A model generated the notes under the pieces. It saw only the letters and a list, made by a program, of their open reading frames with translations, had not been told where the DNA came from and did no database searches. Shown one piece after another: positions 54,835-64,000 of a stretch of DNA of 64,000 nucleotides. The translations under genes and the position numbers were made by a program. Origin of the DNA: Mesostigma viride (Eukaryota; Streptophyta; Mesostigmatophyceae; Mesostigmatales; Mesostigmataceae); NCBI GenBank assembly GCA_009746045.1, contig RPFO01000643.1, positions 885,089 to 949,088 of the forward strand, written 5' to 3'. Each line of letters opens with the position of its first letter. Positions within the stretch are counted from its first letter, which is position 1.

Positions 54835-55215
54835 TGCTGCCTGATTCAGGACACGCCCTGCCTAGACGTTAGACCTGCTCGAAGCGGAAAATCCTTTCGT
54901 ATATAGCTCCTGCTCCTCGTCTTGTTTCCTTAGAAAGATGGTTTACTGCCGTAGACAGTTGCTGGTTTTGGTTCGACGATAGAGAGACGGCTAGCGTCTC
55001 GTAGATTACCCTTTTTCTGCATCGTGCCTGCTTCGTATTTAGACGACCCTTCGCCGGACGCAGAATTCTTGAAACCGGATACTTACGACCACCTGGCGCT
55101 GGAAACATCGTCTCTACGTGCGTCGTCAATCTGGTTCGGTTTCAGACACCCGAGATAAGTCGCCTTCTCCTCGTTCTCCTCATTTGACTGCTCAAGACCT
55201 ACCAGGTGCGTTACC

Positions 55216-55608
55216 ATGAGCCAACGGCGATCTTTTACTGCTCCTTCCCATTCTTCTAGCGATAATAGTCTAGCTAAATATTACGTAGTGATTACGCCTC
55301 AATGGTCCTCCATTTTCCTTTCTTGGTCCGACGCTAGGAAGATCGTTCAGAATCGTGTGTATAACGTAATTAGGTATAAGAAATTTATGTCCTTTGAAGA
55401 AGCTCAGCAGTTCCTTATCGATCATAGCCAAACAGATTTAGGCCTGCATGTACGCCCTATTCCTCATGGTCGCCCTCCAGTAGAAGCTCTAGTCTTTGCT
55501 ACCCCTCCTTCTTCTCCCCCTAAACGGGCTGCATCTGCATCTGCTTCAGATACTCCTCTCACCTTGGAGTTTGGTTCCCTATCCATTACTGTTGTTAAAA
55601 AGGATTGA
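55216..55608 (+). CDS. viroplasmin / RNase H1 N-terminal-like ORF of the LTR element
   Basis: 130 codons. Residues about 21-67 (KYYVVITPQWSSIFLSW, then KKFMSFEEAQQFL) fit the caulimovirus viroplasmin / RNase H1 hybrid-binding domain: Tyr-Tyr-Val-Val start, Ile-Phe-x-x-Trp, and a Phe-x-x-x-x-x-Ala-x-x-Phe helix. That fold binds RNA/DNA hybrids. The rest is Ser/Pro-rich. Its position between leader and gag is unusual for a chromovirus. Confidence 0.6.
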   Translation: MSQRRSFTAPSHSSSDNSLAKYYVVITPQWSSIFLSWSDARKIVQNRVYNVIRYKKFMSFEEAQQFLIDHSQTDLGLHVRPIPHGRPPVEALVFATPPSSPPKRAASASASDTPLTLEFGSLSITVVKKD

Positions 55609-55701
55609 TTTTAATTTGGTTCCTGCTGCAGACCTTCAAGGTTTTTCCTTTTTCTTTTGTTGCTTTCTTCTTTTGATTCCTATTCCTTCACGTAATTAAA
55701 G

Positions 55702-57454
55702 ATGGATCCAGTGGGTGGAGATATGTCGCCTATACCTACCAATAATAATAATAATACTACTACTAATAACACTGACAATAACAATACTCGTGGTAACCGA
55801 CGGGACTCCTTGGAAACGGTACACCATCTCACTCCTCAAGGTATTCTGCGTACCTCACCTCCTTCTCCTGTCGCTGGTGGTCGCCGTCGTCCCTCAATTA
55901 CCCCACCTACCTATGAACAACGTATTTCCCAAGTCAGATTTAGTGAGGAACCTTCCTTCGTTGTGAACCAGGCCCCTGCCCCTTCTGCAACCTTGGCTCA
56001 CCCCTCCAGCAGGTCCTCACACACTAACAATGCTCCTAGGCCTCCTTCCCACCCTGTGCCTTCAATGCCTGCTATTAACACGGGTCGTACCTCGGCCCCT
56101 GTCGGCCCTTCTGGGCGCCCTAGTGCAGTTCCCTTTTACCCACCTGCTTCCTGGTCCTACCCTGAGACGGCCTATGAGGCTGCCCAGGTTCCTACCCGTG
56201 TGGCTGATTTAGAAGTTAATAATGATTTCAGTACCATGCCCCTAGATGATAGGAATTATGATCATTTTGCCTATTCCTCTCTTCGTGAGCAATATACTGT
56301 CCCCTTCTCCTATGGACACCATCCTGAAACGGTGGCTCCCTCTAGACCCCTACCCAAGACTTTTCCTATCCCTTCCTTCTATCCCGCTTATGTAGCAGTG
56401 GAAGATAGTGGCCCTATGGGGAAAACTGATTCTTCTAATCCCCCTAAGCCTCCTGCTCTTCCCCTCTTTGCCAACCTTCCTAAGCTGGATGTCAAGTCTA
56501 CCCCTCAACAGTTTTTCACCTTCATTATGTTGCTCACCCAGAACACAGAGTCCTGGCAGAACCACAATAGGTGGCGCCTCTCTGATGCTGTACTAGTTCC
56601 TCATTATCTTACTACCTGCATTACTCCTGAACTTGCTAACCTCATCCAGTGTGAGTCTCTTGCCTCTCATGCCTACCCAAACTCTGTAGCAGAATTGTTC
56701 AAGCGTTTAGAGAACCATTTAGTCCCTCCCGATGCAGATTGGCAGGATAGATTATCCTTTGGCACCTTGCAGCAGGGTACCAAGTCCTTCAAAGAATATA
56801 TGAAAGAGTTTGATGCTCAGATGGTACGAATTAGGGATTTGTCGGGTGCAGAAGTACGTGCTCGCTTCCTTCAGGGCCTCAGTAGACCCTTATTGCGTGA
56901 AGTCAAGCGCCAGTTCTCTGCCTACCGTTTTACTGACCTGCCCCTCAAGCATGTGCGCCAGCATCTTTTACGAGTAGCAGATTTCTTCTCCACACCTTCT
57001 CTTCCTACCCGTTCCCGTATTAACTCGTAATATTAGCCTTACCCCTGAGGAGGAGAACTCCTATGTAGAAGAATTAGATATCTGTGTGACTGACCTTTCA
57101 GCTCTGGATGTCTCTCATATTACCTGCTATCATTGTAAGGAAGTAGGTCATCTTAAACGTGAGTGCCCCAAGTTCCTTTCGGGTGCTCCCCCTCATCCCG
57201 ACGCTCGCCCTCCTCGTACCCCTCAGCGTGCTCCTATTCGTCCCACTTCAGGACGCATTCCTTCAGCTACCCCTAGTAGGCTGAATGCTGTGCAGACAGG
57301 ATCCCCAGGGTTCCCCTATGATAATCAGGCTCCCGCACCCTCTTCAATCCCTCGTGACCCTCCAGCAGTGGCTTTTCCGCCAGGGTCTTCTTCGGGGTTC
57401 GTTCCTATGGATTTGGGGGGGAGGGGGAACAGTAGGCCTGTCAGCCGGGGGTAA
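55702..57454 (+). CDS. gag region with zinc knuckle (fossil)
   Basis: A long Pro/Ser/Asn-rich N-terminus; then the gag capsid core with LPKLDVKSTPQQFFTFIML, WRLSDAVLVPHYLT, LSFGTLQQGTKSFKEYMKEF and RARFLQGLSRPLLREVKRQF; then a CCHC knuckle CYHCKEVGHLKREC at about 57125-57166. Confidence 0.85.
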
Positions 57455-57599
57455 CCTGGACAGGTCCTTAGATAGTACCCCAGATAATAATTTTTGCTTG
57501 CCTGTTTTTATAACCTCTGTAGGAGCTGAATCATCCCTACCACTACGTGTGCGTCCTCTTATGTTCTTGAATGGTGGCTTAACCGTCCCTCATACTGTT

Positions 57600-60500
57600 G
57601 TAGACCCCTTCCTGCATGCTGATGAACTCTTGAATGTCTCTGTGTTAGTGGATAGCGCGGTGCGGCTAGCTCCTTTGTGAGCGAGGCCCTAGTTAGGCGT
57701 TTAGGACTAGTCCCTACCCCTCACACAAAAACTGTCACTGTCCATTATGCTGACGGTCGCACCAGTCATTCCCCGGGTACGGTGTCCCTTCCCCTGGTCA
57801 TACAAGGACGTACGGTCAACATGACGGCCACTATAGGCCCTATCACTACAGCTGATGTATTACTAGGATTAGATTGGCATCAGGATAATAAAATCACTAT
57901 TAATTATGATACTATGGTCATTTGGTTTCCAGATAGCTCCTACTGGGTACCAGAACGTCATTATAGATTAGAAAATTTATCCTTGGTAGATATTACTCCT
58001 CCTACACCTGTTGATCCTCCTGTTAGACCTATACCTGAAGTATTAATGTCCAATGACGAGTTACGTTCTGAACTAAAAGAATGTGGATACTTATTATGTA
58101 TGTTCCTCCAGTTAGAAGTACAAGAGATACCTATCACTAATAATAGTGTGGATATAGATGTCAATACAGTGGATACAATAGGAGTGGGATTTACTGAAAA
58201 TGAAATAGTAAGATACATGGCTGTGATAGATTCCTCAAAAGTATTTGAAGAAAAGACTCCTTCTTATCCTCCTCCTCGTTCTGTTTTACACCGTGTAGTT
58301 ATCAAGGACGGTGCAGTTCCTACGCACTCTCCGATGTATAGAATGGGCCCTACAGAATTAAAGGAACTAAAACAGATTTTAGTATCACTATTAGAAGCAG
58401 GATTGATAGAGCCTAGTAACTCCCCCTACTCCGCTGGTGTCCTGTTAGTTCCTAATGTTAATCATCCCACGGTCCTAAATTTAGGACTTTGTCCTAAATC
58501 GTCCTAGTGGTCACTATAACCGAGGTACCGGGGGGGGGGGGTCACTATATGGACCGTACCCCATGTGGACCGTACCCGGCATGATGTACCCGACCCGTGG
58601 TACCGGCACATGGTACCCGGATTCCGTACCCGGGTACCGGGTATAATGGCGGGAAAGTAGGTACCTCGACCAAAAATATAACCGATTTTGGAGCGAAAAA
58701 GTGGGTGCGGGAATGAAGTGAGGTGGATATGGCGACCTGACAATCGTGGCCGGCGTTTTCACGTGCGTTTATCATTTCGGGCGCCCAGTAGCAAAAACGA
58801 AAGGTTGTTAGTTATGCTTAAAGGCTGTGAATATTTTCTGCGCAAGTTTTTATGTGTAGCGCTGTATCACAGCGGCACAACACAAATGGGTCGCAGATCG
58901 CCTGCTCGCGGAGGGTCGATTTTGGCACAAACATGTTAGTGTATTAGCAATGGTGGTGCGAATCAAGCCAGGAAATTTTTGTGGACGATTTTTATTATAG
59001 TCTGGAGTTTAGAAACGGAGTATTTGACATGGGAGCGCCTGGGCCGTGATATTCTTGCCCGATTTCCATTGTCGACCATGTTTTAGGGACGTTCAGGCTG
59101 GGCAGCGAGCGCACCTTATAGGTCTTCACTTTCGGTATTTCTTGGACCTAGAACGCAGCACAAGCGTGGTTTATATCATTGTCGAACCGGTTGGCCAGCT
59201 TTGGTGCGCTCAGCTCTCGGAAAGCTGACCTCGCTGCGGATTTCAGCGACTTTTTTGCAACCATCTGGAATGAGGCGACGTAAGTAGCAGGTAAGTGCCG
59301 GGTTGTCCTAGATCATGAGTGTAACTGGCAACGCTGTCGTGGTGTTTTGAGTCAGCCAGCTATGCCTAAAAAGAGGGGACGCTCTCTGTGCACATAACTG
59401 TCACACATAGTTGGTTTACGTCATACAATTTTTTACGTCTCTATCTTGGTCGTCCGCTGCAGCTAAAACACACATGCGTAAGAGCAGTTTTACTCATGTG
59501 TTAGTTATAAACCATGGTCCTATGGCCTGCAGTCGTTCAGGGTGTTCTCAGACAGTATATACAGTATGGTTTACGTGTTACATGCACCCTGAATTCGCTC
59601 ACAAAGCGTTGCATGTTAGCACAACGTTGTTTTGTAACTTGATTTGGCTGCATTCATGTGTTAGTTGCAATGCAAATGCAATGTTTTTTCATCGCTGGGT
59701 GGTGGCCAGCATGTCCGTGATGTCAAAGAAGGTTTGGCATATGCTTAGAGAAAGTTTACCGCAAGGGGTGGGCCATGTTCAAGCCGGGCAACCTCAGCAA
59801 CCATGCAACCCTATATTGCATTACCTGCACCATCTGTGACACCGTTAATCACGCGTATATATAGAGGCAGCCACAGCAGGGTATGGCCTTGTTATACGCT
59901 GCCCCGCCATCCCAAGGCCTCGTAGGGTCCCCTAGCGCTTGTAAGATGCTCAAGGGACCGTGAGGATAGCATGGTCATGCGTTGACACTAATTGGTCCTA
60001 ATGGTCCTAAAACCCACATTTTGGCCAAATTCGCGCTTTGAGGTCTGGCAGGTGGCAGGGCCCATTCATGCACTAAATGTAATTATTTGACCCCAGGTTT
60101 TTGATAGAAACTAAAAAAGTGTGTTATCTGTCATGGGCACGAATGCCAGGGTCAAATTTTAATGTTTGCATATATATTTTTTAATTCCACTTGGTCCTAA
60201 ATTTAGGACTTTTACTGGGAAGATGGACACTAAACCAAATGGCAAGTTTCGCCTAGTTACTGATTATAGGAAGCTAAATGATATTACTGTGAAGTCTAAA
60301 TACCCTCTACCTCGTATTGATGATATATTTAATAAGGTTAAAGGTTCTACCTGTTTCACAGTACTAGATTGTGCGGATGGTTTTTGGCAACTACGTATAG
60401 CTCCTGAGGATTGCCACAAAACCGCCTTTGCTACCCCTTTTGGGCATTACCAGTTTAGAGTAGCGGCTATGGGACTCTGTAACTCTCCTGCCTCTTTCCA

Positions 60501-61699
60501 AATGTTAATGAATGAAGTGCTTAGACCTGTTATGGGAAATTCCCACCTTCCTCAAGTGTCCTCTGATTTAAAGGATCCTTCCTTCTCCTCTGTTTCTTTA
60601 TCTGAGCATGACCGTTCTTGTGCTCAAGCTTACTTAGATGATATCCTTATTTATTCTCCTGATTTTGAAACGCACCTACGTGATAAAGTATTAGAAATCA
60701 TGGCTGAAAATTCTTTATGGGCGCGCCGTGCTAAAGTTCGCTCTGGTAGAAGTGTCCCATTCTTAGGGCACGTTCTATCAGATGCCGGGGTCGCTACCGA
60801 CCCGGATAAGACTAAGTCAATTCAGGAATGGCCTACCCCTACCGACGTTAAAGGTGTACGTAGTTTTCTAGGAATTGCTTCTTACTATAGGCGTTTTATC
60901 CCGCGTTTCGCAACTATAGCAGCTCCTATTAATCATAAGGATATCCCCTTTGTTTGGAGTAGTGAATGTCAGTCGGCTTTTCAGTGTCTAAAATCCCTAC
61001 TCCTCTCCCCTCCTGTACTCATCCTACCGGATACTACTAAACCCTTTGTTGTAGCCACAGATGCTAGCAAGGTAGCTATAGGGGGCGTCCTTCTCCAGGA
61101 TCAGGGTCAGGCCGGGCTTACAGCCAATCGAGTATATCTCTAGGACAATGCTTCCTGCGGAGCGTAACTATCCCGTCCACCAGCAAGAACTATTAGCTGT
61201 GGTGTACTGTTGCCACGCGTGGCAGCACTTTCTTAAAGGTGCTCAATTTGATGTTTGTCTGAATGAACCCTGTGAGATTGATCCTTATAGATTAGTTATC
61301 CAGACAGATCACCGCCCTCTTACCCATCTTCTCTCACAACCCAACCTTACCCCTCGTCAAGCGCGCTGGATGGAGTTTTTAGCACAGTTCTCCCCTTTTA
61401 AACTTCAGTATGTTAAGGGTGTAGATAACATAGTACCAGATGCACTCTCTCGTCGTGCAGATTACTCCTTTTTCGAGGACCTTGATGTTCTCAATACTAC
61501 TCTAGTTCCTACTACTATGGGTGTAACCCCGTATGGTGAACTACCTGATGATGAATCCTATGCCTACCTCTTTCATACAGCTGTTCGCATGCCTGATCTC
61601 CTTTCTCACGTAGGACTCTCTCTCCCGTGTGAGGCCCTTCCTGTGGTCTCGGTGGGGGGGAGGGGAAAAATAAAATTTCTATACCGCTTAGCCATATAG
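57600..61699 (+). CDS. pol: protease, reverse transcriptase, RNase H (fossil, with nested insertion)
   Basis: Protease about 57640-57960 (ADVLLGLDWHQDNKI, the typical end of retropepsins). RT from about 58260, resumed after the insertion with GKFRLVTDYRKLNDITVKSK, CFTVLDCADGFWQL, YLDDILIYS and FLGIASYYRRFIP. RNase H about 61030-61490 with VATDASKVAIGGVLLQ, HQQELLAVVY, TDHRPLTHLL and VPDALSRRADY. Confidence 0.92.
58491..60192. mobile_element. 1.7-kb unclassified insertion inside the LTR element
   Basis: Flanked by an exact 20-base direct repeat GGTCCTAAATTTAGGACTTT (58471-58490 and 60193-60212) whose core is a perfect 16-base palindrome. Interior copies of (G)GTCCTAA lie close to both ends (58491-58507 and about 59990-60012). 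58525-58660 is dense in GGTACC-like words. No recognisable protein, no poly-A, no obvious terminal inverted repeats. Confidence 0.7.
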
Positions 61700-61809
61700 C
61701 GACTAGGTCAGGAAAGTCTTATGAACACATAGTCCCTCTAGGACCTCCCCTTCTCTTTGGCAAGGCGGTAGGAGATCTCTTTAAACCTGTTCTGGATACC
61801 TCTGTAGCG

Positions 61810-63336
61810 ATGCCTACCTCTGATCTCGAACGTCTTATTAGTAGATTTACGGCCACTGAGCCGGAAGCATTAGCTGCCATTGCTGCCCATCCCCAACAAT
61901 TAGGCAAGCACCCTTGTAAATTTGTAGGTGGATTTTTATATGTGCAGATAGCAGATTCTCCCCCTCAATGGCGCCTGTATGTCCCTCCTATCTGTCGCTC
62001 CTCCTTGCTCTTTGAGTTGCATGACTTAGCTGCTCACCAGGGTGGTAAACGGGTACGGGACCTAGTAGCCCGCTCTTACTACTGGCCTTCCCTTTTAAAG
62101 GATGTAGATGAGTATGTTAGAACCTGTCAATCTTGCCAGGAGATGAAACCCAACAATGTAGGACAGATAGCAGAGCCTAGGACCTTACCTGATCCCATCA
62201 TGCCGTGGGACTCCATTATGATGGATTTTGTAGGACCTTTTAGGAAGAATGATAGAGGTAACGCCCAGATCCTTGTTTTTGTAGATCGTTTTACTCGTAT
62301 GTGTCATCTCGTGCCGTGTCCCTTAGAACTCACCGCACGCGATTGCGCACGCCTATACCTTAATAACGTATATAGATATCATGGTTTGAGTAGGCAGTTT
62401 ATTAGTGATAAGGATAAGTTATTCACTTCTGATTTTTGGCAGCAGTTCTTCGCTGCTATCGGTACCAAGGTCACCTTCGGTACTGCCTACCACTCCTCCT
62501 CGTCTCATTTAGTAGAACGTTTGAATAGGGTAGTGGAAGAAGCTCTGCGTCACTATGTGAATGGCTCTGGGAGTGATTGGGAGGATTACCTATGTTTGGT
62601 AGAGTTTTCCCTTAACAATTGCCCTCAGGCTGCGCATGGTTATACGCCCTTCTTCCTAGATACTGGTAGACAACCTCTTACCCCTACCTCTCTTTTAGCT
62701 AGTCCTTTAAGGGACAAGGATGATGTGTCCCGGGATACTGTAGAAGGTGTGCAGGCGTTATTAGATAAGATGAAGAATGCACACGACAACGCTATTGCAG
62801 GGTACCATAGGGCGCAGGCCAAATACCTTGCTAGGTTGCGTGCCTCATTAGATAGAAGAGCACCTGAGATAGAAATAGGAGATTTAGTCTTAGTAGAAGG
62901 CCCCCGTGTTGGCCGCTTCGCTCATAAGTTCGAAGCTGAACTGAAAGTGAAACTTAGGCCCGCCTTCTTAGGACCTTTCCGTGTGTTGTCTAGAGTAGGT
63001 AATTTTCTGTATGAGATAGATATTCCTACCTCTTGGCAGACCCACTCTCGCACCTTTCATAGAAGCCAGCTGAAGCTCTATCATCAGAGCACGTTCGCTG
63101 GTAGAGAATTGGCCCCTGCCCCTTTAGAGCATAACCCGGATACTGGTGAGGTAGAGGATGAGGTAGAGGGTATCGTGGCCCATAGAGATATCAAAAAAGG
63201 CCGCGGTACCCAGCGCCAGTATAAGGTGAAGTGGATGTATGCTCGTAGTGAGGTAGATAAGGTCTGGTATACTGAGAGTGAGCTAGATGGGTGTAGTCGC
63301 CTGCTGCAGGAGTATAAAACCCTGCATAAGCTCTAG
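61810..63336 (+). CDS. integrase with C-terminal chromodomain (fossil)
   Basis: HHCC zinc-binding part (HDLAAHQGGKRVRDL, CQSCQEMKP), DDE core (DSIMMDFVGPF, FISDKDKLFTSDFW, HLVERLNRVVEEALRHYV), GPFRVL of the GPY/F module, and a chromodomain at about 63160-63330 (YKVKWMYARSEVDKVWYTESEL). Chromodomains steer such integrases to marked chromatin. Confidence 0.93.
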   Translation: MPTSDLERLISRFTATEPEALAAIAAHPQQLGKHPCKFVGGFLYVQIADSPPQWRLYVPPICRSSLLFELHDLAAHQGGKRVRDLVARSYYWPSLLKDVDEYVRTCQSCQEMKPNNVGQIAEPRTLPDPIMPWDSIMMDFVGPFRKNDRGNAQILVFVDRFTRMCHLVPCPLELTARDCARLYLNNVYRYHGLSRQFISDKDKLFTSDFWQQFFAAIGTKVTFGTAYHSSSSHLVERLNRVVEEALRHYVNGSGSDWEDYLCLVEFSLNNCPQAAHGYTPFFLDTGRQPLTPTSLLASPLRDKDDVSRDTVEGVQALLDKMKNAHDNAIAGYHRAQAKYLARLRASLDRRAPEIEIGDLVLVEGPRVGRFAHKFEAELKVKLRPAFLGPFRVLSRVGNFLYEIDIPTSWQTHSRTFHRSQLKLYHQSTFAGRELAPAPLEHNPDTGEVEDEVEGIVAHRDIKKGRGTQRQYKVKWMYARSEVDKVWYTESELDGCSRLLQEYKTLHKL

Positions 63337-63459
63337 TTGTAGACCTTCTCCTCTCTTATGTTATGTCTGCTGTCGACGGATGGTTGGTTGTCCCCCCCCT
63401 CCGCAGCCGTCATGTCAGAGCCTACCCCTCCGGCTGAGAGCTCGCTGCCGTCCCCGCCC

Positions 63460-64000
63460 CCCGGACCCTGAGCTGTATTTCGAGGCCCTTCCGGGCCGCT
63501 GGGTGTCGCGATCTAGTTACCCGGGTGGCGTGGTGCAGCCGGCCCTTCAGGCCCAACATGCGGGCTTAGTCAGGGCGGCCCTCTTCGGGGTCACGTGGTA
63601 TGGTCCTTCCCCTGATGAGCCGCACCAGCTTGTCCTGCACGGGTTCGATGATGCCGGACACTGTTTGTTGGGGTGTGGTTCCAGCTGTCCCGCCTTGGGG
63701 CAGATAGATGCGGTTCTCCGGTGTTGCCGTGTGTTCTCCTACCTCTCCACTCCTGTGGGCCGTACCTGCCTACGGGAGGTGTTCCCGTGGCTTCCAGCTG
63801 AGGGTGATGCTGAGGTAGACGAGAACCCCTGCGACCTTTTACGGGCCGTAGAGTTCATGGAGATAGCTGATCAGTCGGCGGGACTAGCGGTTAGTGGTCC
63901 TACCCCTTCGGGCGCCCCAGCCGAGGTACATTATACTCCAGATTATTCTGCCTCGAGCGCTGCGTCCGCCTCCTCGGCGTCTGTTCCTCCCTCTCCGGTC
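63460..64000 (+). other. open stretch after integrase, running off the window
   Basis: About 180 codons without a stop to the right edge (PELYFEALPGRWVSR..., with several Cys and a Ser/Ala/Pro-rich end). No family recognised. No LTR sequence (no match to 54118-54520) is seen, so it is still inside the element or in flanking DNA. Confidence 0.4.

Larger units (their letters stand above)
54118..64000 (+). mobile_element. Ty3/gypsy chromovirus-type LTR retroelement, broken, 3' end beyond window (fossil)
   Basis: Parts in order: LTR/leader from 54118, an Arg/Gly-rich small ORF, a viroplasmin-like ORF, gag with CCHC zinc knuckle, protease, reverse transcriptase, RNase H, integrase and a C-terminal chromodomain. 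The pol order PR-RT-RH-IN plus chromodomain places it in the chromovirus branch. The element is broken in a handful of places (about four or five, counting one 1.7-kb nested insertion in RT), but its domains remain easily read, so it is fairly young. The 3' LTR is not in view, so age by LTR divergence cannot be judged. A diverged relative lies at 5.1-5.8 kb. Confidence 0.93.

Overview
The window is nuclear DNA of an intron-rich eukaryote, most likely an alga. Reasons: GT-AG introns of 0.1-2 kb with matching phases, LINE and chromovirus-type retroelements, very long microsatellites, a plant/algal pKIWI502-type NAD(P)H oxidoreductase, and a septin (known from algae, absent from land plants). I cannot name the species. 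Only four host genes can be supported by family motifs; most long open frames are passages through simple repeats.

Layout. 0-13 kb is gene-poor and repeat-rich: a LINE ORF1 remnant, a related 5' fragment of an old LTR element, a LINE reverse-transcriptase fragment with two successive 3' ends, hairpin-forming repeats and (TTAA)n tails. 13.1-21.4 kb, minus strand: an eight-exon FAD/NAD(P)-binding oxidoreductase gene (289 codons) whose introns hold kilobase-scale simple repeats. 23.0-36.7 kb, plus strand, divergent from it: a ten-exon gene of about 1,450 codons joining a septin GTPase domain, hydrophobic segments, a cadherin-like region, a filamin-type repeat and a Gly-rich tail. 37.6-44 kb: a nest of LINE copies including two ORF1-only copies facing each other. 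44.6-45.1 kb, minus: a single-exon SYS1/TMEM244-type membrane protein. 47.0-52.7 kb, plus: a six-exon DUF4604 (KIAA1143-like) protein with a TPR module inside it; its introns carry a 1.6-kb pyrimidine tract and (GTGGGC)n. 53-54 kb: two more LINE 3' ends. 54.1 kb to the right edge: a broken Ty3/gypsy chromovirus with an extra viroplasmin/RNase H1-N-like ORF and a 1.7-kb nested insertion.

Two things stand out. First, the septin-cadherin-like-filamin fusion, supported by matching intron phases at every junction. Second, a recurrent pattern: just inside introns, directly after the 5' splice site, the exon end plus donor is tandemly copied and decayed (at least six introns in three genes). I read this as a local mode of intron growth. 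All calls come from reading the sequence; no database search was run.
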